Origin: Antedon mediterranea
Lineage: Eukaryota; Echinodermata; Crinoidea; Comatulida; Antedonidae
Assembly (NCBI RefSeq): GCF_964355755.1
Contig: NC_092676.1
Span: forward strand, 23,976,288-24,040,287
DNA: 64,000 nucleotides
Direction: 5' to 3'
Made by a program: the position numbers and the translations under genes. Under the pieces are notes generated by a model. The model saw only the letters and a list, made by a program, of their open reading frames with translations. It did no database searches and had not been told where the DNA came from. Positions 47,209-64,000 of this stretch are shown piece after piece; position 1 is the stretch's first letter, and each line of letters begins with the position of its first letter.

Positions 47209-47214
47209 TTTATT
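47209..47214 (-). terminator. Candidate SCMH1 poly(A) signal
   Basis: AATAAA on the minus strand, 386 bp after the stop codon. Confidence 0.4.
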
Positions 47215-47599
47215 GCCATGTCTGGTATTTTTTTTATAATTAAGATTTACAAATTTACTGTTTTACAGTAATTAATTATTAAAACAGGTTTCAAAAACCA
47301 AAAATTTGACATGTAAATATTGATAGAATCAATTTTACCAGTGTTTGATTTCCGTTTACATTTTTTATATTTAAGAAGGTGCTACAGATCTATGTTAAAG
47401 AGAATAACTCTATCATATACTGTAACGTAACGCAGATCATATTTAATGATCAAATTTTAAATATAATTATAAATTCAATGTTATGTATCAATTTCAAAAC
47501 TGCGCAATGAAAAAAAATTGCGATAAAGCAAAAAGGGAACAACATTGTTCCCCCACGCTGTCTCCATCCCCCAATGCTACGCTACCTTATTTTGATTTC

Positions 47600-55148
<7,549 letters not shown>

Positions 55149-55322
55149 CTGTAAACGAAACAAATCTATTAAATGAAATTGTTTTAACAAATTTTGTATT
55201 CAACCTAAATGTCAAAGCATTTTCCAGATATTTTCACAAATCAAAGGTGTAAAATGGCAACATATAATACATAAAATCAATATAGGTAATTGAACAGTGA
55301 CTGAGGTTCCTGGTTTATGGAC

Positions 55323-55470
55323 CCTTAGTGGTGCTCCAATGATGGAGGTCTTTTACGTCATATCTTGATGCCCGTATTCTTCCTCAGGTTCCTGCTCAGG
55401 AGCCCCCATAAGTTCCAAATCCCTGGGTTCAACCAGTGAGCGCTCATAATGCTCACTTGAACAAAAATTC
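55323..55470 (-). mobile_element. Relative of the hAT MITE at 23362
   Basis: On the minus strand, AACCCAGGGATTTGGAACTT and ATGGGGGCTCCTGAGCAG repeat the interior of the 23362-23554 element. The terminal CAGTGGCGTAAC ends are not evident here. Confidence 0.6.
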
Positions 55471-55734
55471 CAAAATGTTATATAATAATAAATAATATCA
55501 TCCAACATTTATAAAGCGTTCCTTACCGGAGTCTCACAGCACAACATGAAAAGAATAGCTATTGAAATAGGTCAGTTTTCAGGAGAGATTTGAATTGAAA
55601 AGGGGATAGAACGAGGAAGTTGGTTCCAGATCTCTGGTTTGTATATAATTTAAAAATAGATCCCCTGATTCAGATGAACTCACTAAACTTAATAAAAACC
55701 ATAAGACAACAAGTTTTGAAAAACAAATAGAGTC

Positions 55735-57560
55735 AACTTCTCCTTTGGGCTGGCCAATTAGTCTGGTTCTCTGGAAAGTCTGATATTCGGAAAGTGTTTT
55801 TAATGGTAAAGATGAAGTTGGGACCTTTTGGAGGACTCAGGAAAATCTAAATTTGTGAGAGTTTCTGGTTTTCAGAGAGTCCAGTACAGTATTGGGAGAT
55901 TTGACTGTATTAGTACTATATGAACAAACTGATCTTCTGACTGTGGTATTCAGAATGTGTTTTTAATGGTAAAGAGAAGGTTAAGATCTTTTGGAGGACT
56001 TCCAGAAAAATCTGGTCTTGGAAGAGTTTCTGGTTAATAGAGAGTCCAGTATTGGGAGATTTGACTGTATTAGTACTATATGAACAAACTGATCTTCTGA
56101 CTGTGGTATTCAGAATGTGTTTTTAATGGTAAAGAGAAGGTTAAGACCTTTTGGAGGACTTCCAGAAAAATCTGGTCTTGAAAGAGTTTCTGGTTAATAG
56201 AGAGTCCAGTATTGGGAGAGTTGACTATATTGCTATATGAACAAACTGATCTATTGACTCTGGTACAGTATTCAGAATGAGTTTTTAATGGTAAAGAGGA
56301 AGTTAAGACATTTTGGAGGACTTCCAGAAAAATCTGGTCTTGGAAGAGTTTCTGGTTAATAGAGAGTCCAGTATTGGGAGAGTTGACTGTATTGCTATAT
56401 GAACAAACTGATCTATTGACTCTGGTACAGTATTCAGAATGAGTTTTTAATGGTAAAGAGGAAGTTAAGACCTTTTGGGGGACTTCCAGAAAAATCTGGT
56501 CTTGAAAGAGTTTCTGGTTAATAGAGAGTCCAGTATTGAGAGAAGACTGTATTGCTATATGAACAAACTGATCTATTGACTCTGGTACAGTATTCAGAAT
56601 GAGTTTTTAATGGTAAAGAGGAAGTTAAGACCTTTTGGGGGACTTCCAGATAAAATCTTGTCTTGAAAGAGTTTCTGGTTAATAGAGAGTCCAGTATTGG
56701 GAGAGTTGACTATATTGCTATATGAACAAACTGATCTATTGACTCTGGTACAGTATTCAGAATGAGTTTCTAATGGTAAAGAGGAAGTTAAGACATTTTG
56801 GGGGACTTCCAGAAAAATCTTGTCTTGAAAGAGTTTCTGGTTAATAGAGAGTCCAGTATTGGGAGAGTTGACTGTATTGCTATATGAAAAAACTGATCTA
56901 TTGACTCTGGTACAGTATTCAGAATGAGTTTTTAATGGTAAAGAGGAAGTTAAGACCTTTTGGGGGACTTCCAGAAAAATCTGGTCTTGAAAGAGTTTCT
57001 GGTTAATAGAGAGTCCAGTATTGGGAGAGTTGACTGTATTGCTATATGAACAAACTGATCTATTGACTCTGGTACAGTATTCAGAATGAGTTTTTAATGG
57101 TAAAGAGGAAGTTAAGACCTTTTGGAGGACTTCCAGAAAAATCTGGTCTTGGAAGAGTTTCTGGTTAATAGAGAGTCCAGTATTGGGAGAGTTGACTGTA
57201 TTGCTATATGAACAAACTGATCTATTGACTCTGGTACAGTATTCAGAATGAGTTTTTAATGGTAAAGAGGAAGTTAAGACCTTTTGGGGGACTTCCAGAA
57301 AAATCTGGTCTTGAAAGAGTTTCTGGTTAATAGAGAGTCCAGTATTGGGAGAGTTGACTATATTGCTATATGAACAAACTGATATATTGACTCTGGTACA
57401 GTATTCAGAATGAGTTTTTAATGGTAAAGAGGAAGTTAAGACCTTTTGGGGGACTTCCAGAAAAATCTGGTCTTGAAAGAGTTTCTGGTTAATAGAGAGT
57501 CCAGTATTGGGAGAGTTGACTATATTGCTATATGAACAAACTGATATATTGACTGTCTAT
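55735..57560. repeat. Satellite-like array, 162-bp unit, about 11 copies
   Basis: The marker AGAGTCCAGTATTGGGAGAG starts at 56041, 56201, 56363, 56525, 56686, 56848, 57010, 57172, 57334 and 57496 (the 56041 copy has GAGAT at the end and the 56525 copy is diverged), so the period is 160-162 bp. Left-hand units are the most diverged and inner ones nearly identical, as expected from unequal exchange. The array lies in the SCMH1 5' region, between the coding exon at 55148 and the candidate exon at 58442. Confidence 0.97.
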
Positions 57561-58441
57561 TGTACAGTATCATTTAAATAATATTTTATAGATAAAAAGT
57601 ATATCTTTCACTATCTTATATTTACAAAAAAATGTTTTCTGATCCATGTGATATGACATTGTGATAATCGAATTACTGAATTGTTTGATTTCAATTTCTC
57701 TTTAAATAAATCTTGAAATTGAAAGTCATTCTACATGATATTTTGGAGAATTGTTTGATATCAAGTCAAAATAATACTGTTGTTGTGTTAATCTTTTATT
57801 ATTACTGAACCCTGAGAAACTATATTTTTGTCTATCAACAATTCTCTGCTGAAAACATCAGGTTTTATCCATCTGTATCTTAAGTAAAATCTCTATGGAT
57901 TGATAGGTACTAAGATAAAAACACTACACTACAATAACAGTTTGTTTACAATATGTATTTTGGAAATTTTACAAACTGTAGGCTTATATTTATTACAGGC
58001 TATATACTGTAAATTATATAACAAATGATAACAAAATGAAAGCATTGCTAAATATGGCAATGAGCAAAAACGCTACCCTTAACTCTATCATTAACACCAA
58101 TAGAAATAAACAAAAATACATAAAAAGTATTATAAAAAAATTATTTTTAAAACAGTTTTTCACTAATATAGTAATTAATACAGTTATGGTACTGAAAATA
58201 TGGAAATTCCAGATACTGAAACCTATTAAATATCAATAGAAGCATAATAATAGCTGGGCTTTATAAACTACCGTAGTATATTGATTACTCTATTCAAATG
58301 TCCATATAAAAATGATACACTGGAGTTAACAATAACAGCAGCATAGAATATTCAGTAACACAGTAGTATTTATTTTATTATTATAAAGAGTAATCAACAA
58401 CAATCAAACAAAGATTTCTTTTTTATTATATGCAAACTTAC

Positions 58442-58532
58442 AACAGGTCGGTATGGTGCCACCATCGTCGTCATAGGATAAACAACAATGAAACGCCACT
58501 TGAGAATGAAACCTGTCAGGTTTTGAAACGTT
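58442..58532 (-). CDS. Candidate 5' exon of SCMH1
   Basis: A TACAG acceptor and a GTAAGT donor bound 91 bp that stay open in the frame joining the exon at 55148 (…YDDDGGTIPTC|YNFDW). No ATG lies in that frame, so either the start is further upstream or this exon is 5' UTR and translation begins at Met-Met in the next exon. Confidence 0.35.
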
Positions 58533-61187
58533 CTGTAAGTTCGTTTATAAATTTGGAAGTTTTTACAAAAAGAAATCTTCGTTATCTATTGCAAAACCAG
58601 ATGAAATTTTTCCACAATCTTTGGCCAGCTTTAAATTCTAGTTTGAATAACACAACAAGAGCTAAATAAATCCTTATACAAACAAGAACATTAAGTTTTA
58701 TTATTCTAGTTCTACTAATACAATACATACAATAACTTACTCTCAATAAAAATGTTTACTGGTAGTAAGAAAATGCTCTCTGCAAATAGTCAAACCTTTA
58801 GAGTGATAAACCCAAGGAACCACCAAGGTCAGATAGCAGAAGAGTGTGCACTTGACTAGACACCCTTTAGGCAATAAAAGGAAGATAAAGTATTGTAAAC
58901 TAGGTCATTATAGGAATTCTTCATGGCCTTCAAGGTCACATTAACCATGGAAACATGACCTGAAGCTGACCTGGAGGTCATGTACAGTAACTAAAGTGAA
59001 TTCAGTAAAAAGTCAATTAAAACCATAAGGAGATTATTACACCTGTGACCCACTATTTTAAAAATATTATTTTAAATAATTACATGTGGCGTTTCCTTGA
59101 GCTGTTTTTTCAAGAGGTAATTTTGTTTAGACATTTGCTTTCAAGTCAGTAGGCTACCCTACTATATACTCATAATAATAATTCATAAAACATCAATATA
59201 CACTTTTTTAAACAATAAAACCACCCTCATTATTTTGAGCCTAAATTAATTACATAAATTTCAAGTTAAGATTTCCCAATTGAGATAAGATAATAAGCAA
59301 CATAAGAATATTAAATAAGATATTAAAATAGAAATTCATAATTTATATTAAAATATTCAGCATGCAAGTAGGAAAATAACTAATATAGTTACAGAACAGT
59401 ATGTAGTTTTTAGAAAAATAAACAAAATAATTTAATAAAGAATTATTCTATTTAAGTGAGATGTCCATTAAGATGCATGTTTGTATTCATTTTTTATTGC
59501 AAGTTCAAATAAAAAAAGGGACGGATGAGAAACAAAAATCTCAATTTAAATAAAGATGGCAGAAATAAAACAATAGAAATGTTTCTCTAACTCTATCCAT
59601 CTTAAAAAGTAATCATTTCAATAATGGAAAGAAATGACATGAAAGCTTCAATCAACGTGACATTTACTTGCTGCAACATTCAGGAAATTAGGAATTAAAG
59701 ATATTAACATTAATATACTGTATCAGATGACCTATAAATACATGTTGTGTGTCAAATATGATACACTGTATGAAGATGTATGCTTTTGTCTTTGTTTTTG
59801 TCTCTCCATCGAACATAACAAAGTATGGTGAAATAATTAAAACGTAAGAAAGATATTACAGTATAAAAAATTACACTGAGCCTTATTACACTTACAGTAT
59901 ATAAGAAATTTACCTGTGTAAAACGTTTTCTGCATGTTTGACTGACTAAGTAAATTAGACAACTTCTATTACCTCATTGTTTAACCCACAGTCTGAAACA
60001 AATTAAAAATTTATTTTTTTTTATTGAAAAACATACTGTATTTATACAGGATTTAAAAAAAACATAAAGACTTATCTGGTATAGATATTGCACCTGTTTT
60101 ACAGATAAATAATTACATTGTATTTCTTGAGTTATTTCTTTAAGAAATAATTCTAAATTACTGTAGTAAATTTGGATTACACATTTCACTTAAAAAATCA
60201 GTAAAAAAGTAAAGTCACGAATAAAAGTTAAAATTATTAATTTAAAACTCATACTTGAATAGTATTGGTTGGTAGCTAGGGGCAACTGAAGGCGGAGGGG
60301 GGCATCTAATCAATAACTAAAAAACAAGTCTAAACATTGTTTGATACATTATACTGTGAGTATTATATTAAGAACAAATCTTATTTTTTGGATATATTCG
60401 TTTTAGCAAAACACAATAAAAAGCACTAGGGAGAGACAAGAGCTGTCAATTATCAGCAACTGGGGTGTCTTTGATTCTATAACAATTTACAATGTTATTA
60501 AAAACAAATTTGTTTTAAAAATGATGTGGTGATTACTCTGAATAAAAAAAGTAACCATTGAACCGCAATTTCCGACTTCTTTCACAATATTTGTTAATGT
60601 TAGACTGAATGAATAAACATGGATACAAATAATCATCATTAAGACTTTGGTTGATAAATTAAAAACATCAATAAAATACAGAACTACAGAACTACAGGTA
60701 GGGTAGGCCTCCATGAGTCTATTTATACTATTAGTCTATTACTAATCATAAATTAGTCAAGAAGTAGTACAACAAGGTTAGATGGTACTGTAGAAGCCTA
60801 AAACTAGAGGACACACACTGCACTAAATCTAGACCTAGCTTCATAATTATTAATATTTACTATCCGTGTCTTTTTTAAAAAGACCATAAGGGAGATTTAG
60901 CCCTTACACATCATCTGTTTTGCTGTTGAGCCTAGAGCAGGAGGCGAGGCCACACCGATACGCCTACACTCCACTCCACTTGCTAGGCTTGACTGATGTT
61001 GACAGATCAACAAACACACATGCAGAGTGTATCATGATTTATACGAGATAATGATTAACTAACTAATTTCAAACATTCTAACTAATTAAGTATATTAATA
61101 AATGTATGCTATTCTATATAATATTACAAATACATCAGCATTATACTGTTAAAATAACAAGATAAACGTTCTCACAATTTTCGTTAC
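58533..61187. other. Presumed SCMH1 5' intron
   Basis: I see no supported exon or named repeat in 2.6 kb of AT-rich DNA. Confidence 0.4.
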
Positions 61188-61465
61188 CTACCGTTTTCAC
61201 GCTCTCTTGATTTTCCGATCTCCGATGTTTTTATTTTCTTAATTGCCGCCCTCTATTTATCCAACAAGCGCCATCATCAAAAAAGTCATAAAACTTTATA
61301 TTATTGGAACCATTTACTGCATATTTTTCTTTTTTATATATATAAATTAATTAACATTTAAAACATAAATTTACCACTAAATAATTTAGGATTATTATTT
61401 TAATTTATTTTACTCAATTGAAATGAATATAGATATTACAATAATACTATCTGTAATTTTTGTAG
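61188..61465. promoter_or_regulatory. Divergent promoter region, SCMH1 and NDUFB4
   Basis: A minus-strand donor (AAAACG|GTAGGT at 61192/61191) suggests that a non-coding SCMH1 first exon ends here. NDUFB4 has an acceptor at 61465, 12 bp before its ATG, so its own first exon also lies close by or slightly to the left. CGCCCTCTA is at 61247-61255. Confidence 0.5.
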
Positions 61466-61477
61466 GAAGAAACAAAA

Positions 61478-62803
61478 ATGGATGCCTTCAGAGGAGTACC
61501 AGCCGAAGAAAAGGCAGCTGAATTAGAACGAGCTGCCTTACGAGATGTTTACAGGAGAGAATATCAACGAAATATTCAAAATCCAAGTCATAAGGGTTAT
61601 TTGGTAAATTTAAAAAATAGTTATAACCTTTAAAAGACCAGGTAATAAAGCCTGGCCCTTTTTAGGTAGGGTAGCCTAGGCCGCTTGCGGGAGGAGGTTT
61701 CACATTTAACCGGTAATCGTGTCAACAAAACCACGTTCTGTTTGGCTGCTGAGTAAACAACCCGGCGTACTACAATTCAGGGCTAGGCCTAGCCCTCTAG
61801 GACCTCCTACAAATGTAGAACCAGGGGTGTGTGGTGGAGAGGATTCAATCTAGGTGGACCATCCACAGGGTTTTATGATATAAAATAAAAGTAAAAAATA
61901 ATTTATTTAAACAAAATAAGATTATTAATATTATTTATTATATTATTAATAATTTAAATTTCATGATTTGAATAATATAATAAAATCACTAAGAATTATT
62001 ATATAGGCCTATCTCTCTATGTCTGTCCTGGTGCCTCCATGGTCGCCTGTCAGTTAGTATTTTATAATACCTCTATAGGAAGACCATGTGTAAAAGTTTA
62101 ATTGTGAGTGTGTATAGTTAGTACTCTCTGTAGTTTTGATCAAGAATAATATCTTTCTCACAGCTTGATCCTGCAGTCAAACGATGGAACTATGCCCGGG
62201 TCAATTCATACATGTTCTACAGGGCAACAACAAAAACAACTTTATTGGGTATAGTTTTTGGACTCATCCCACCAGCTTTAATAATGTATTATGTAACAAC
62301 TGCAAAGGTAATTCAAATATTTTCTAGGTGCAGTAATAACAATTATTATACTACTTTATATACTGTACCAATAATTTATGTGCTAGTGGTAAAGTTAAAC
62401 AGATTAAAACAATTGTTTTGGTTAAATATGCCATTTTTATTTTTAATGTTACATACAGTAATAGATATTCACTTTTTATAAAAAATTTGATTTAAAAAAA
62501 CAGACCACGGGGGGTGATTTGTTGTTATAGTTAACAAGTTATTTGTTTATAAATGAAATATTTATCTTTCAAAAGTTCATTATATTTTGTGTTTATTTAG
62601 AACTTTTTTTTTTTTATTCATCTTTAGTTTTCATGTTTTGTGGGACAATAAGTATTTAAAAGAAATATTGAGAATTATTATGAATAATGATCCAGGAAAT
62701 TTAATTGATGAAAATCATAATTTTATGAATTTTGTTACAGACTAAGCGTGAAGCTGCCTATAAAGCAGGTACAGCAAAACCACCACGTAACCTCAGATTG
62801 TAA
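61478..62803 (+). CDS. NDUFB4: NADH dehydrogenase 1 beta subcomplex subunit 4
   Basis: NDUFB4 is an accessory subunit of mitochondrial complex I in the membrane arm. Three coding exons (61478-61603, 62164-62307, 62741-62803) give 110 residues, slightly shorter than the 129 of human. The N-terminal helix is Ala/Glu-rich (AEEKAAELERAALRDVYRRE). YQRNIQNPSHKGYLLDPAV matches the human YNDPNRRGLIENPAL region, and RWNYARVNSY matches RWAYARTINVY. A single membrane helix follows (LGIVFGLIPPALIMYYVTT), then a short basic matrix- or IMS-facing tail. All exon junctions are phase 0. The start is the first ATG after the acceptor at 61465. No cleavable presequence is evident, as in human. Confidence 0.93.
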
Positions 62804-63533
62804 CTAAAGACTACATCCTAAAAACTTTAAATATATTGTGTGTTATATTAGTTATGGCGGCACGGATGTGGTGCTGTTTTTGTGTACTGAACAGTACAGT
62901 TACAAATATAATTCATTCAAACAGCTGTTAAAAATGTTGGAATACTGTGTAGTTTAACAGATGGAGAATTACCAATAGATATTAATGGAAGAAATTTAAA
63001 GTTGATTCAAAGAAGGAATGATTGATAATGTTTTGCAGTTTATACTATGGAATTTCGTTAACCACATGCAACAAAATACTGTCAAATTGATTATTTATTG
63101 AACAGAATTCACAACTAGGAATCAACATCAGGATTCATGATATTACCTTCTTTTGAATTAAAAATTATAATGAAAACACAAACAATAGAGAGGAAGAGAA
63201 TGTCCTACTTGCAACATTTTGGCAGGACTGACATCATTAAATTAAACCTGCAATGAAACAAACATTCAATACTGAAATTTGATTGATTGATCTACAATAA
63301 CATTTTCTCAATTTAAGTTTTGATGGAAAAATATCACAGTTTATATATAGCTTGATGGTTTAAAGCTCTATCTACACTATCAAACTTTGTGTGATAAAAA
63401 AAATGTAATGTGCCCATATATGAACATGATGATGTCATATCACTACCATATTTGGTCACAAACTAGGTTGATAGTGTAGACTGAATCAACATCATTGTAT
63501 AAGTATACTGTTGTTATTGATTTTGAAATCTTG
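62804..63533 (+). other. NDUFB4 3' UTR
   Basis: No AATAAA occurs before 63534, so the 3' UTR is likely about 730 nt and includes M1 copy 28. Confidence 0.5.
63362..63487 (+). mobile_element. M1 MITE copy 28, in the NDUFB4 3' UTR
   Basis: Left end AAAGCTCTATCTACACTATC, one internal unit, right end GTTGATAGTGTAGACTGAA. It lies about 50 bp before the likely poly(A) signal. Confidence 0.9.
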
Positions 63534-63539
63534 AATAAA
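63534..63539 (+). terminator. NDUFB4 poly(A) signal
   Basis: AATAAA, the first after the NDUFB4 stop, preceded by a short AT-rich tract. Confidence 0.6.
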
Positions 63540-63930
63540 GGTAATGTAGATGATTTTGAAAAGCTTAATAATTTTGTAACCTGTCACACCAGTAACAGCT
63601 GCAAACAATGCCTTGTAATCTCAAAGTCACATGATAAATGTTCTGGTTTTTCTCGCTCTCCCTAAAACACATCCACAATAATTATCAATATGGTCGACGT
63701 CTGTCGTGAACAACTATGTCAATTAGTCTTGCATTCATCTGAATAATGATGGATGAAACTAAACCAGGACTGTTTAAATCACATTGGTTCGTCCTGTCAT
63801 TGACCAAGGGCTTCTCTCGTCCAATGCCCACAATGCCCCCACCAAAGAAGCATAAGCCATTATAGATGTAGATAATACAGGGCTGCCAGTGCTGATTTCA
63901 AATGCTTAATGGGACTCTAACTCCATATAT

Positions 63931-64000
63931 ACATCACCCGATATTCCCAGATGCTCTCCCATCCAAGCTCTCCCGGCCACCTAACGTTTCTTCGGTGATC
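63931..64000 (-). repeat. 5S-rRNA-derived sequence, cut by the window edge
   Basis: Read on the minus strand, AGCTTGGATGGGAGAGCATC and CTGGGAATATCGGGTGATGT closely follow the 3' half of animal 5S rRNA (ACTTGGATGGGAGACCGCC, TGGGAATACCGGGTGCTGT). Changes in conserved positions make a working 5S gene unlikely. It is probably a 5S pseudogene or the head of a 5S-derived (SINE3-type) SINE whose body would be the 63600-63930 region. Confidence 0.7.

Larger units (their letters stand above)
43746..47599. other. Gene-free interval downstream of SCMH1
   Basis: No supported gene. It includes an isolated minus-strand open frame at 43782-44084 that I could not assign. From about 47209, the nearest minus-strand AATAAA, to 47599 it is probably SCMH1 3' UTR. 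Confidence 0.45.

Noticed and set aside
58036-58239. Plus-strand open frame MKALLNMAMSKNATLN
   Set aside because: AT-rich, Lys/Ile/Asn-dominated translation with no splice context or similarity.

Overview
This is a eukaryotic, intron-rich, AT-rich window from an animal. Six of the seven multi-exon genes read as clear orthologues of conserved animal genes: UFL1, an ENPP-family ectoenzyme, CEP126, SLC16A10/MCT10, SCMH1 and NDUFB4. Introns begin GT and end AG, and exon phases join exactly wherever I checked. My best guess is an invertebrate deuterostome such as an echinoderm. That rests on gene content, moderate divergence from the human proteins as I remember them, and many scattered TAGGCCTA words. 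It is an inference, not a proof.

Layout. 102-1698 (-): 5' half of UFL1, running off the left edge. 2418-9378 (+): a divergently transcribed 503-residue coiled-coil protein that I do not recognise. 10757-13549 (+): a three-exon ENPP4/5/6-like ectophosphodiesterase that appears to lack the usual catalytic nucleophile. 13.5-20.8 kb: gene-free DNA full of small transposons. 20853 to about 30 kb (-): CEP126. 31.6-33.7 kb: AT-rich, probably 3' UTR. 33696-42929 (-): SLC16A10-like transporter with a 6.6-kb first intron. 43-47.6 kb: gene-free. 47600 to about 61.2 kb (-): the Polycomb-group gene SCMH1, with a 162-bp satellite array in an intron. 61478-62803 (+): NDUFB4, divergent from SCMH1. The right edge enters a 5S-rRNA-derived sequence.

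The genes have unrelated jobs (ufmylation, extracellular phosphodiester hydrolysis, centrosome/cilium, amino-acid or thyroid-hormone transport, Polycomb chromatin, respiratory complex I) and do not form a pathway. What ties the window together is its mobile DNA. One MITE family (called M1 here; terminal inverted repeat AAGCTCTGTCTACACTATC) has about 28 copies. A second (M2; GGTTCCCACTAG ends) has four. There are also several singletons, two LINE remnants, a tRNA-derived SINE and many tandem arrays. The signals most worth a second look are a set of 21-37-bp terminal-inverted-repeat-only palindromes flanked by 7-bp near-duplications, CREB-type octamers carried inside M1 copies, M1 copies with symmetrised arms, the altered ENPP active site, and a CEP126 exon containing a small in-frame duplication.
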